Notes: generated from the letters alone by a model not told the origin. Shown: positions 1 to 7,277, counted from the stretch's first letter. The stretch is 8,401 nucleotides of DNA from Veillonella sp. (GCA_019419725.1 DXZL01000058.1:1-8401), one strand, 5' to 3'. Program-made: numbers and translations.

Positions 1-52
1 TCTTAAAGATAGATTGTAATTCTTCTAAAGACTTACCCAATAATTCTATCAT
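1..52 (-). CDS. rlmN: RlmN, 23S rRNA (A2503)-C2 methyltransferase, N-terminal fragment
   Basis: Only the first 17 codons are present; the rest lies beyond the left edge. The reading begins MIELLGKSLEELQSIF, which resembles the short 'LLGLSLEEL'-type N-terminus of the radical-SAM enzyme RlmN. In the family this enzyme methylates C2 of A2503 in 23S rRNA and A37 of some tRNAs; none of its catalytic cysteines are in the window. The ATG is the only reasonable start: an in-frame stop lies five codons upstream with no other start codon between, and a GGAG sits four bases before the ATG (57-60). It follows the rsmB stop by 18 bases with no terminator between, so it is probably in the same operon. The assignment rests on a very short peptide plus the common rsmB-rlmN gene order. 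Confidence 0.72.
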   Translation of the reverse strand, partial: MIELLGKSLEELQSIFK

Positions 53-70
53 GGTACTCCATTTCTATTA

Positions 71-1426
71 TTATGATATGCGCTTCATACGAGCCATGAA
101 GAATCCATCCATATGATCTCGCGGTGGATATGTTGTAATCATACCATCGGTAGATGGTGGTAATCCTTCATAGGATACAGGGTCAATAACAAAGTTCTTA
201 TGAGTTGCTAAGAATTTTTCCAATACATCCTCATTTTCACCGCTATTGATCGTACATGTAGAATATACTAAATATCCGTTAACTTTGACCATTTCAGCGG
301 CTTTTTCTAATATTTCAAGCTGTAATGGAGGCAATTCAGTAAGTAAGGATTCTGTTTTTCTCCAACGCATATCTAATTTTTTTTGTAAAATGCCAAGTCC
401 AGAACATGGTGCATCAACTAAGACACGATCGAATTGTTCCTTCCAATTATCAGGTAAATAACGACCATCTTGGAGCTTAGTAGAAACAATAGATACGCCC
501 AATCGCTGAGCATTGTGATTCATAAGGTCTAATTTATGATCGTATATATCACAACTCATAATAGCGCCTGTATTATTCATGAGGCTTGCCATATGCATAG
601 ACTTACCACCTGGCGCAGCACAACAATCTAATATGCGCTCTCCTGGCTGCGGATTTACTACATGGGCCACTAACATAGATGCTTTATCCATAAAGGTAAT
701 GTGCCCATCGATAACAGGTTTTGCTTTTTCTAAATGGCCTTGATGCGCATTAATATAAACTACTTCTGGAATATATGTATCCTGCTCAACGGTCCAACCT
801 AAATCTTGTAATTCTTTTAGGCAATCCTCAATAGATATTTTTATCGTATTGATACGTGCCGTCAATCTAGGTTGTTCATTAAACCAAGCGCAAAGATCTA
901 TAGTCTTATCCTTACCCATTTCATTCATCCATAAATTAACCAGCCATAATGGTTGATTATAAATGAAAGAAATTTCTTCAGACTCAGATTTAGCAAGTTC
1001 ACCAATAGAAATACTATCACTTTCACGCAAAACGGAACGTAACACTGCATTTACAAAACCAGATAAACCTCTAGTTAACTTTTTAGCCAATTTAACAGAT
1101 TCATTGACAGCTGCACTTTCAGGTACCTTATCCATATAGATAATTTGGTAAATACCTAGTCTAAGAATTTCTACAACCATTGAAGATAATTTCTTGAGAG
1201 GTCGTTTTGCAAAGTGAATAATAATGGCATCAAGATAATTTTTTCTACGAATAACACCATATACCAACTCAGTAAAAAATCGTCTGTCTAAATCGGATAG
1301 ATGATATTTCTGTAAATACTCCTGTAACTTGATATTCGCATAAGCACCATTACGATTAATATCACTCAAAGCTTTCACTGCGAGCAATCGAATATTTTGT
1401 TGTTCATAACTTTTTACTTCAGTCAT
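71..1426 (-). CDS. rsmB: RsmB, 16S rRNA (cytosine-967-C5) methyltransferase
   Basis: A cytoplasmic SAM-dependent enzyme that forms m5C967 in 16S rRNA (E. coli numbering). The protein is 451 aa from the chosen ATG, close to the usual family length. Residues about 5-140 form the NusB-like RNA-binding domain (the 'DRRFFTELVYGVIRRK' and 'VNESVKLAKK' stretches are typical). The C-terminal Rossmann methyltransferase domain contains SAM-binding motif I DCCAAPGGKS (267-276), motif IV DAPCSGLG (338-345, Cys341) and motif VI YSTCT (388-392, Cys391). These are the two conserved cysteines of the NOL1/NOP2/Sun family, of which the TC cysteine is the catalytic nucleophile. The C-terminal 'DGFFMARM' is also typical. 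A longer reading starts at TTG 1441 but has no ribosome binding site; the ATG at 1426 has AGGA six bases upstream and overlaps the DUF116 stop by 8 bases, which suggests translational coupling. Confidence 0.96.
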   Translation of the reverse strand: MTEVKSYEQQNIRLLAVKALSDINRNGAYANIKLQEYLQKYHLSDLDRRFFTELVYGVIRRKNYLDAIIIHFAKRPLKKLSSMVVEILRLGIYQIIYMDKVPESAAVNESVKLAKKLTRGLSGFVNAVLRSVLRESDSISIGELAKSESEEISFIYNQPLWLVNLWMNEMGKDKTIDLCAWFNEQPRLTARINTIKISIEDCLKELQDLGWTVEQDTYIPEVVYINAHQGHLEKAKPVIDGHITFMDKASMLVAHVVNPQPGERILDCCAAPGGKSMHMASLMNNTGAIMSCDIYDHKLDLMNHNAQRLGVSIVSTKLQDGRYLPDNWKEQFDRVLVDAPCSGLGILQKKLDMRWRKTESLLTELPPLQLEILEKAAEMVKVNGYLVYSTCTINSGENEDVLEKFLATHKNFVIDPVSYEGLPPSTDGMITTYPPRDHMDGFFMARMKRIS

Positions 1427-2201
1427 CGTTTTTCCTACCAATTAATTGTTCAACTGCTGCACGAACTCGTTCAGGATCCACTGTAGTATTGCAACATGGT
1501 CCATTAGGTCTTTCATTTAAAACACCAATGACAGGTATAGGAAATACATCGGCCATACCACTTGCTAAATCACGTTCACAAGCAATGGCTACAATAGCCT
1601 TAGGCCTTGCTTCTTTTACCTTCATTCGCGCTAATGTACCACCTGTAACAACTATAAATTGACAACCATAATCTTTGGCAACTTGTAATAAACTTCCAAC
1701 CTGGCATCTACCACACTGCTTACAATTATATACATCATGTGTAACCTTATGAACACAAGAGCTTTCCTGTAAACAATGCGGTGTTAATAACAATATGCGT
1801 TTTGGATCAACCGTATACATATCTAGCATCACGAGATGATTAATCAAATCAATCATAGATTGACGCAATTGATCCTTAGTAACCCCTCTCACTTTACCAA
1901 TCAATAAGGATAATGGAAATAATCCATATATAAACTGATTGGCCAATCTTAAAACAATAGGATGTAGCCGTATAATACCTGTACTTGCAACAATAAGGGA
2001 TACACACAATACCCATATAATACCTATCAGAATAGAAAGAACTATAGTACTCATAATAGGTGCAATAGGATGTAATTGTGATAGCCCAGGTTCTAGTACA
2101 TACATTAGAAAACCAAGTACCGCTGTGAGTAAAGCACATGTAATAGTTGATAAAATCAGGTATAACGGATACGTTTCGTACTGCTTATATTGAGTCTCCA
2201 A
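1419..2201 (-). CDS. DUF116 family membrane protein with cysteine-rich domain, function unknown
   Basis: A 260-residue protein that I place in the DUF116 family from its cysteine pattern and position; I know of no established function. Residues about 12-36 and 50-76 are strongly hydrophobic and look like two membrane helices, with a weaker hydrophobic stretch at 88-102. The soluble part carries 'LTPHCLQ' (Cys143), Cys149, a CxxCGxC cluster (Cys160, 163, 166), Cys180, 'IACERDLASG' (Cys208) and 'NGPCCNTT' (Cys236, 237). This spacing suggests a metal or iron-sulfur site, which is inference. Two helices would leave both ends on the same side, most likely the cytoplasm. The start is a TTG preceded by AGGAAGG; the next in-frame methionine (residue 33) falls inside the first helix. 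It overlaps fmt by 17 bases and rsmB by 8, so it is embedded in the translation-related operon. Confidence 0.85.
   Translation of the reverse strand: METQYKQYETYPLYLILSTITCALLTAVLGFLMYVLEPGLSQLHPIAPIMSTIVLSILIGIIWVLCVSLIVASTGIIRLHPIVLRLANQFIYGLFPLSLLIGKVRGVTKDQLRQSMIDLINHLVMLDMYTVDPKRILLLTPHCLQESSCVHKVTHDVYNCKQCGRCQVGSLLQVAKDYGCQFIVVTGGTLARMKVKEARPKAIVAIACERDLASGMADVFPIPVIGVLNERPNGPCCNTTVDPERVRAAVEQLIGRKNDD
1433..1436 (-). promoter_or_regulatory. Ribosome binding site deciding the rsmB start
   Basis: AGGA lies inside the last codons of the DUF116 gene, six bases before ATG 1426. The alternative TTG at 1441 is preceded by an A/T-rich stretch with no purine-rich site, so the 451-residue reading is preferred over the 456-residue one. 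Confidence 0.7.
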
Positions 2202-3195
2202 AAACGATACCTTCCTTTATCTGATGTCCATTAATAAAATCAGTAGCAGAAATGCGTTTTTTATTTTCTGGTTGGACTTCTGTTACTAAAATTATATTTC
2301 CATCACCACAAAATACACCTAACCCGGCTGTTTTAGATACGATTGTACCAGGAACAGTTGTGGCTGAAATAGCAATTGGTACATGTTTACCATGAACATC
2401 TATCAAACAGTGAGTCGTATCACTGGGAACCACTTCTCCAGACCATACTTTTAAACGTTTTCCATCGAGATATGTATAACATCCAGGAGCTGGGTTAAGT
2501 CCTCTAATGAGGTTTGCAATTTCATTAGCAGGCTTAGACCAATCAATGTGTCCCATTTCTTTTGTAATTTTGGTCGTATGTGTAGCTATTGAGTCATCTT
2601 GTGGAGTAGCTACAATCTCTCCGTTAACCCAACGAGTTAATACAGGTACAATCGTTTCGCCACCAAGTACGGCCATACGTTCAAATAATTGACCCGTTGT
2701 TTCACCAGGTAAAATATCGGTCTCTACGATATCGATGATATCACCAGTATCAAGACCATCATCCATATGCATAATGGTAACACCTGTTTTAGTATCCCCA
2801 TTTAAAATAGCATAGTGAATCGGCGCAGCCCCTCTATACTTAGGTAAGATAGATGCATGAACGTTAATACATCCATATTGAGGTAAGCGAATAAGCCATG
2901 GCGGTAAAATTTTACCGTATGCAATAACCACTACTACATCTGGTTTTAATGCTTCTAATTCAGCTTGCACTTGCTCATCCCGTAAGGTAACAGGTTGGAA
3001 AACAGGTAAATTATGTTCTAGAGCTGCCACTTTTACAGGTGGCATTTGAACTTGTTTACCGCGACCTTTTTGTTTATCAGGCTGGCAGTATACACCAACT
3101 ATAGAGTGTCCAGCCTTAATTAATGCTTCTAAAGTAGGAACGGAAAAGTCTGGTGTCCCCATAAATACGACGCGCAATTGTTTTTGATTAGACAA
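2185..3195 (-). CDS. fmt: Fmt, methionyl-tRNA formyltransferase
   Basis: A cytoplasmic enzyme that transfers a formyl group from 10-formyl-tetrahydrofolate to Met-tRNA(fMet) for translation initiation. It is 336 aa, normal for the family. The N-terminal catalytic domain begins with 'VVFMGTPDFSVP' (residues 9-20). The active-site Asn111 and His113 lie in 'INVHAS', followed by the hallmark SILPKYRGAAPI (115-126), and the catalytic Asp149 lies in 'GLDTGD' (147-152). The 'ITKEMGHIDWSKPA' linker (209-223) leads to the C-terminal OB-like tRNA-binding domain. The start is TTG at 3195, with AGAGGAG seven bases upstream; no in-frame ATG precedes the conserved N-terminus, and Met12 would cut into it. 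It overlaps the def stop by 8 bases, and the def-fmt pair is widespread in bacteria. Confidence 0.97.
   Translation of the reverse strand: MSNQKQLRVVFMGTPDFSVPTLEALIKAGHSIVGVYCQPDKQKGRGKQVQMPPVKVAALEHNLPVFQPVTLRDEQVQAELEALKPDVVVVIAYGKILPPWLIRLPQYGCINVHASILPKYRGAAPIHYAILNGDTKTGVTIMHMDDGLDTGDIIDIVETDILPGETTGQLFERMAVLGGETIVPVLTRWVNGEIVATPQDDSIATHTTKITKEMGHIDWSKPANEIANLIRGLNPAPGCYTYLDGKRLKVWSGEVVPSDTTHCLIDVHGKHVPIAISATTVPGTIVSKTAGLGVFCGDGNIILVTEVQPENKKRISATDFINGHQIKEGIVFGDSI
2210..2216 (-). promoter_or_regulatory. Ribosome binding site supporting the TTG start of the DUF116 gene
   Basis: AGGAAGG lies within the final codons of fmt, eight bases before TTG 2201. It is the only good site near the N-terminus of the DUF116 reading and decides in favour of a TTG start. 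Confidence 0.75.
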
Positions 3196-3676
3196 TTTCT
3201 TTCTCCTCTGGATGATCCGTAATCAATCGTAAGTTAGTTGCTTTTTCAATAAACAAATGCCCTTCTAAATGGTCAATTTCATGTTGAAAAATACGCGCCA
3301 AGAATCCTTCAGCTTTAATTGTTACCTTTTTATTATGAGGGTCAATTCCTTTAACGGTAACTTTATCGAATCTTTCAACATCACCAAAATAACCTGGTAC
3401 ACTCAAACAACCCTCTGGTCCCACTTGTGAACCTTCGGCATGAGTGATTTCAGGATTAATTAAAGCAATGAGACCACTACCAGCATGATCATCTACGACG
3501 ATAATTCGTTTAGATACAGCTACTTGAGGTGCAGCAAGTCCAACGCCTTCGGTTTCATACATTGTTTCAGCCATATCATCGATAAGGGCTCTAAGTTTTT
3601 TATTAACATGTTCTACAGGTTCCGCAATTTGTTTTAAAACGGGATGGCCTGCTTTCACAACATCTAATACTGCCAT
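3188..3676 (-). CDS. def: Def, peptide deformylase
   Basis: A cytoplasmic metalloenzyme that removes the N-formyl group from nascent proteins, undoing the modification made by the product of fmt next door. It is 162 aa. All three family motifs are intact: GVGLAAPQ (44-51, with Gln51), EGCLS (88-92, Cys90 is a metal ligand) and QHEIDH (131-136, with ligands His132 and His136 and catalytic Glu133). The metal is usually Fe(II) in this family. The short, plain C-terminus after residue 150 and the EGCLSVPG form do not by themselves settle the subtype. The ATG has AGGAG five bases upstream (3682-3686). It begins 13 bases after the priA stop and its end overlaps fmt by 8 bases. Confidence 0.98.
   Translation of the reverse strand: MAVLDVVKAGHPVLKQIAEPVEHVNKKLRALIDDMAETMYETEGVGLAAPQVAVSKRIIVVDDHAGSGLIALINPEITHAEGSQVGPEGCLSVPGYFGDVERFDKVTVKGIDPHNKKVTIKAEGFLARIFQHEIDHLEGHLFIEKATNLRLITDHPEEKEIV
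3203..3209 (-). promoter_or_regulatory. Ribosome binding site supporting the TTG start of fmt
   Basis: AGAGGAG lies inside the last codons of def, seven bases before TTG 3195. It is a strong site at normal spacing and fixes the fmt start as TTG. Confidence 0.8.
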
Positions 3677-3689
3677 TTATACTCCTATA

Positions 3690-5873
3690 CTAAACTGGAT
3701 CTACATCAATCAAAAGTCCTTCTTGTGTAAAGATCCATGAATTATATATATATTCTTTTAAATTAGATAAATCGGTACCGCGAATCATAATCGCTAAACG
3801 ATACATGTCCCGTACCTTTTTAATACTCGCTTCATAAGGACCATTGATGAGAATATCGCTATTATCTTTATGAGCCTCTAAATCGCTTACAATGCGATTA
3901 GCAATGGTCTCCAAGGTGTCCATGTTCTGATGACGCACTACCATATGTATCATCTCTCTAAATGGAGGATATCCTAAGGCTTTACGATTTTGAATTTCTT
4001 CATTGTAAAAGCCTACATAATCATGAGCCTTACTCTTTATTATAGCATAATTTAAAGGATTATATGTTTGTATAACAACACTGCCCGTTTTATCACCTCT
4101 ACCAGCCCTACCAGAAGTCTGGGTAAGCAGATCAAAAGTTCGTTCAGATGCAGTATATACAGGAATATTTAAAACGGAATCAGCCGTTAAAATACCAACA
4201 GCTGTTACATCTTTAAAGTCATGCCCTTTTGATACCATTTGAGTTCCCAATAAAATATCATATTTATGGGCCCCAAAATCATGTAAAATATCTTCTGCTA
4301 ATTGCTTATTCTTTGTCACATCTTGATCAAGTCGAGCAATACGTGCAGATTTAAAGTGCCGTCGTAATTCTTCTTCAACCTTTTGTGTACCTGAGCCAAA
4401 GAACTTAATACGTTTGCTATGACATTTTGGGCATACTGTAGGAATTGGTTCATGATGTTCACAATAATGACAACGTAATTCCTCACCAGCCTGGTGATAC
4501 ACCATGGCCACATCACAATGTGGACACATAATGGTTTCCCCACAATCTCTACACATAACAAAGGTATTGTAACCACGTCTATTCAAAAGAATAATCATTT
4601 GATTATGTTCATTCAATGTTTTTTGAATCAAGCTACTCATAGCATCAGAAAAAACAGAATAGTTACCATGAAGAATTTCTTCCTTCATATCAACAATCGT
4701 TACCTTTGGCATTGGTTGTTCAAAAATTCGGTGAGGCAACTCTAGCAACTGATACTCCCCTTGCTTGGCTTTATAATAAGAAGTAACAGCTGGTGTAGCA
4801 GAGCCTAATATAACTGGACAACCATGTGCTTCTCCACGCCATAAGGCAACGTTGCGGGCATGGTAACGAACCATATCCTCTTGCTTATAAGATGTATCAT
4901 GTTCTTCATCGACTACGATAAGACCAATATCCTCTGCTGGAGCAAAAACTGCTGATCGAGCACCAATAATAATATGACTATCCTTACGACGTAAACGCTC
5001 CCAGTTATTATTGCGTTGTTGGACCGTCAATTTACTATGAAATACTACAACTTCATCACCAAAAGTTTCTACAAAGCGCCGTACAATTTGATCTGTCAGA
5101 ATAATTTCTGGAACCAGTATAATAGCCGTCTTATCTTGACTTATACATTTTGCTGTGGCTTTTAAATATAGTTGCGTTTTTCCACTACCTGTTACACCAT
5201 GCAATAAAAAGGTTTTATGTTGATGTGAATTCATCGCCTTTTGAATCGGCTCATATACCGCTTGTTGTGCATCAGTTAATGGTATATTTACTTCTTCTGT
5301 AAACAGTTCATCAAAGGTAGTCTTTGTAGCTTTAAATCTAGATTCAATGGTAATTCCCTGAGCTTCACTCACTTGTTTAATTACCATACGTGAAAATCCT
5401 TTGGCCAATAATAAAGCTTTTGATGCACCACCTACTTCAAATAAATATTTAGCTAACTCTCGTTGCTTCTTTTTTCGCTCACTAAATTGTTCTACAGAAA
5501 AAGCAGGCGTAACAACAAGCCACTCTTCCTTAGGTGCTTCATAGGATTTAAGGGTTTTATTAACCGTAAATAAACGCAATGCATCGCCATAGGAGAATAA
5601 ATAATATTCATTTAAACGACGGGCGGTATCCATCATTTCAGGTGTAAACCAAGGTTCATTGTCTAATACTTGAACAATATTTCGCAATTTAAATTCAGGA
5701 GGTTCTAATAATTCTTCATAACCAATCAGAATTCCCTCTTCACGACTATTTCCTAAAGGAATGAGTACGCGTGTACCAGGTAAGACATTACCAAACTTTT
5801 CAGGCATTAAGTAGCTTAACGGTTTATGAAGTTGTTTAGCAGGTCTATTGATGATAACTTGTGCGACACGCAT
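3690..5873 (-). CDS. priA: PriA, primosomal replication-restart helicase
   Basis: A superfamily 2, 3'-to-5' DNA helicase that recognises abandoned replication forks and starts primosome assembly so that the replicative helicase can be reloaded. It is 727 aa, near the 732 aa of the E. coli protein. The N-terminal DNA-binding part covers about 1-110. Helicase motifs are Walker A GVTGSGKT (226-233), DEEH (322-325), GSATP (357-361), 'LLGTQMVSKGHDF' (541-553) and QTSGRAGRG (585-593). Eight cysteines at 441, 444, 450, 453, 468, 471, 481 and 484, in four CxxC pairs, form the two-zinc insertion typical of PriA. 'ALGYPPF' (632-638) and the C-terminal 'DVDP' are also standard. The ATG has AAGGA eight bases upstream (5882-5886). 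No motif is missing. Transcription comes through, or from near, the hairpin after metK. Confidence 0.98.
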   Translation of the reverse strand: MRVAQVIINRPAKQLHKPLSYLMPEKFGNVLPGTRVLIPLGNSREEGILIGYEELLEPPEFKLRNIVQVLDNEPWFTPEMMDTARRLNEYYLFSYGDALRLFTVNKTLKSYEAPKEEWLVVTPAFSVEQFSERKKKQRELAKYLFEVGGASKALLLAKGFSRMVIKQVSEAQGITIESRFKATKTTFDELFTEEVNIPLTDAQQAVYEPIQKAMNSHQHKTFLLHGVTGSGKTQLYLKATAKCISQDKTAIILVPEIILTDQIVRRFVETFGDEVVVFHSKLTVQQRNNNWERLRRKDSHIIIGARSAVFAPAEDIGLIVVDEEHDTSYKQEDMVRYHARNVALWRGEAHGCPVILGSATPAVTSYYKAKQGEYQLLELPHRIFEQPMPKVTIVDMKEEILHGNYSVFSDAMSSLIQKTLNEHNQMIILLNRRGYNTFVMCRDCGETIMCPHCDVAMVYHQAGEELRCHYCEHHEPIPTVCPKCHSKRIKFFGSGTQKVEEELRRHFKSARIARLDQDVTKNKQLAEDILHDFGAHKYDILLGTQMVSKGHDFKDVTAVGILTADSVLNIPVYTASERTFDLLTQTSGRAGRGDKTGSVVIQTYNPLNYAIIKSKAHDYVGFYNEEIQNRKALGYPPFREMIHMVVRHQNMDTLETIANRIVSDLEAHKDNSDILINGPYEASIKKVRDMYRLAIMIRGTDLSNLKEYIYNSWIFTQEGLLIDVDPV

Positions 5874-5897
5874 ACATTATATCCTTTCATTTACTAT

Positions 5898-5932
5898 AAA
5901 AGGTCTCAGTAGAAATTCTACTAAGACCTTTT
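5898..5932 (-). terminator. Long hairpin between metK and priA, probable partial terminator
   Basis: Read on the minus strand, AAAAGGTCT-T-AGTAGA pairs with TCTACT-G-AGACCTTTT, giving a 16-bp stem (one U-G pair) closed by a tiny loop. It begins three bases after the metK stop. The U run is only four bases and is part of the stem, then the sequence continues ATAG, so it is a mediocre intrinsic terminator. The symmetric A4/T4 ends would give the same fold on the other strand. It may reduce readthrough from metK into priA or protect the metK mRNA 3' end; both roles are inference. Confidence 0.65.
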
Positions 5933-5935
5933 GTA

Positions 5936-7126
5936 TTATAAGCCAGCTTCAGCTTTTAAAATTGCTGCTTTGTCAGTACGCTCCCAAGGTAAATCAACAT
6001 CAGTTCTACCAAAGTGACCATATGCTGCAGTTTTGCGATAATGAGGTTTTAACAAATCAAGCATTTCAATAATACCTGCTGGACGAAGGTCGAAATGTTT
6101 CTTAACGAGTTCTTGAATTTTAGTTTCCTCAATGCGACCTGTACCAAAAGTATCAACTAAAACGGATACAGGATGTGCAACACCAATAGCGTAAGCAACT
6201 TGTACTTCACACTTATCAGCAAGGCCTGCTGCTACAACATTTTTAGCTACATAACGAGCTGCATATGCTGCGGAGCGGTCAACCTTAGATGGATCCTTAC
6301 CAGAGAAAGCACCGCCGCCATGACGAGCCATACCGCCGTAAGTATCTACGATAATTTTGCGGCCTGTCAAGCCAGCATCACCATGAGGACCACCGATTAC
6401 GAAACGGCCAGTTGGGTTAATGAAATATTTTGTATTTTCATCAACAAATTCAGCAGGCAATGCTGCATCGATAACAAAGCGTTTCAAGTCTGCTTTAATT
6501 TGTTCTTGCGTAACTTCAGGGCTATGTTGTGTAGAGATAACAATTGTATCAATACGTTTTGGTTTACCATCAACATATTCAACAGTAACTTGAGTTTTAC
6601 CATCTGGACGAAGATATGTTAAAGTGCCATCTTTACGAACTTCTGTAAGACGACGAGATAAACGATGAGCCAAAGAAATAGGCATAGGCATAAGTTCAGG
6701 TGTTTCATTAGATGCATAACCAAACATCATACCTTGGTCACCAGCACCGATTTTATCTAGTGCTTCACCATTACCATCTTTAGATTCAAGAGCTTCATCT
6801 ACGCCCATAGCAATATCAGCAGATTGTTCATCAATAGAAACAAGTACACCGCAAGTGTCGCAGTCAAAGCCAAATTTTGCACGTGTATAACCAATTTCAC
6901 GAACTGTATCACGTACGATGCGAGGAATATCTACATATGTATTAGTAGAAATTTCACCTACTACATGAACTAGACCAGTAGTAACTAAAGTTTCACAAGC
7001 TACACGAGCAGTTGGATCCTTTTCAATAATCGCATCCAAAACAGCATCAGAAATTTGGTCAGCTATTTTATCTGGATGGCCTTCAGTAACAGATTCAGAA
7101 GTAAAAAACATATGTTTTTCAGCCAT
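5936..7126 (-). CDS. metK: MetK, S-adenosylmethionine synthetase
   Basis: A cytoplasmic enzyme that makes SAM from methionine and ATP, releasing phosphate and pyrophosphate. It is 396 aa, normal for bacterial MetK, which acts as a tetramer. Family signatures are complete: FTSESVTEGHPDK at 8-20 (His17 and Asp19 at the active site), GAGDQGMMFGY (127-137, ATP-binding signature 1) and the P-loop-like GGGAFSGKD (270-278, signature 2). The C-terminal 'HFGR...LPWE' is typical. The ATG has a near-perfect AGGAGGA site (7131-7137) at good spacing. Its leader holds a SAM-I riboswitch, so expression should fall when the product SAM accumulates. SAM made here is the methyl donor used by the rsmB and rlmN products downstream. 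Confidence 0.99.
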   Translation of the reverse strand: MAEKHMFFTSESVTEGHPDKIADQISDAVLDAIIEKDPTARVACETLVTTGLVHVVGEISTNTYVDIPRIVRDTVREIGYTRAKFGFDCDTCGVLVSIDEQSADIAMGVDEALESKDGNGEALDKIGAGDQGMMFGYASNETPELMPMPISLAHRLSRRLTEVRKDGTLTYLRPDGKTQVTVEYVDGKPKRIDTIVISTQHSPEVTQEQIKADLKRFVIDAALPAEFVDENTKYFINPTGRFVIGGPHGDAGLTGRKIIVDTYGGMARHGGGAFSGKDPSKVDRSAAYAARYVAKNVVAAGLADKCEVQVAYAIGVAHPVSVLVDTFGTGRIEETKIQELVKKHFDLRPAGIIEMLDLLKPHYRKTAAYGHFGRTDVDLPWERTDKAAILKAEAGL

Positions 7127-7143
7127 TTTATCCTCCTAATACG

Positions 7144-7174
7144 AAAAAAAGCCTCTCATGTACTCATGAGAGAC
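7144..7174 (-). terminator. Riboswitch-controlled intrinsic terminator of metK
   Basis: On the minus strand, GTCTCTCATG (7165-7174) and CATGAGAGGC (7151-7160) form a 10-bp stem with one G-U pair around an AGTA loop, followed by seven T residues (7144-7150). It lies between the SAM aptamer and the metK ribosome binding site. When SAM holds the aptamer folded, this hairpin can form and stop transcription before metK. Confidence 0.93.
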
Positions 7175-7182
7175 CCTCCCAT
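7166..7182 (-). promoter_or_regulatory. Antiterminator helix of the metK SAM riboswitch
   Basis: ATGGGAG (7176-7182) can pair with CTCTCAT (7166-7172) over a GGT loop, giving seven pairs, one of them G-U. The left arm shares bases with the 3' strand of aptamer helix P1 (7178-7183) and the right arm shares bases with the terminator 5' arm, so it is exclusive with both. This is the expected SAM-free fold. I found it by hand pairing, without energy calculation. Confidence 0.7.
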
Positions 7183-7274
7183 CTAACGACATTTGTCATA
7201 GGAATTAGCACCTTTTCCTCTTGGAATGGTTGCTGTAGCTTCATAGGGCCTATCCCTCCACTACTCTTGATGAG
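7178..7274 (-). ncRNA. SAM-I (S-box) riboswitch aptamer, metK leader
   Basis: Read on the minus strand, the conserved S-box core is plain. Helix P1 pairs CTCATC (7269-7274) with GATGGG (7178-7183). AAGAG (7264-7268), the TGGAGGGA kink-turn strand (7253-7260), GGCCCTATGAAG (7239-7250) and GCAACC (7228-7233) follow. A small P3 hairpin comes next, then GGTGCTAATTCC (7201-7212). A short P4 stem-loop, GACAAATGTC (7188-7197), completes the four-way junction. SAM-I RNAs bind SAM and, in the bound state, hold P1 closed so that the downstream terminator forms. The position directly before metK matches feedback control of SAM synthesis. Every core element is present, so it is probably functional. Confidence 0.97.
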
Positions 7275-7277
7275 TTA

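Noticed and set aside
246..461. Short plus-strand frame opposite rsmB
   Set aside because: It is antisense to the conserved rsmB catalytic domain, has no family resemblance and no good ribosome binding site; it is a shadow frame. The same applies to the plus-strand frames at 1939, 2507, 4494, 5848, 7778 and 8186.
1427..1441. TTG 1441 as the rsmB start
   Set aside because: There is no ribosome binding site before it, while ATG 1426 has AGGA at normal spacing and the RsmB homology begins after it.
1894..2139. Minus-strand frame overlapping the DUF116 gene
   Set aside because: It is a shifted reading of the DUF116 membrane-helix region, and its odd Tyr/Thr/Ser-rich product comes from those codons. 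The minus-strand frames at 4316 and 7857 are likewise shifted readings of priA and coaBC.
5876..5881. TATAAT just before the priA start as a -10 box
   Set aside because: Transcription would begin at or inside the start codon region, and no -35 lies at 16-18 bases; the A/T-rich run is part of the spacer after the ribosome binding site.
6173..6622. 149-codon open frame on the plus strand
   Set aside because: It lies fully antisense to the well-supported metK, has no recognisable domain, and its cysteine- and asparagine-rich composition is what reverse reading of metK codons gives.
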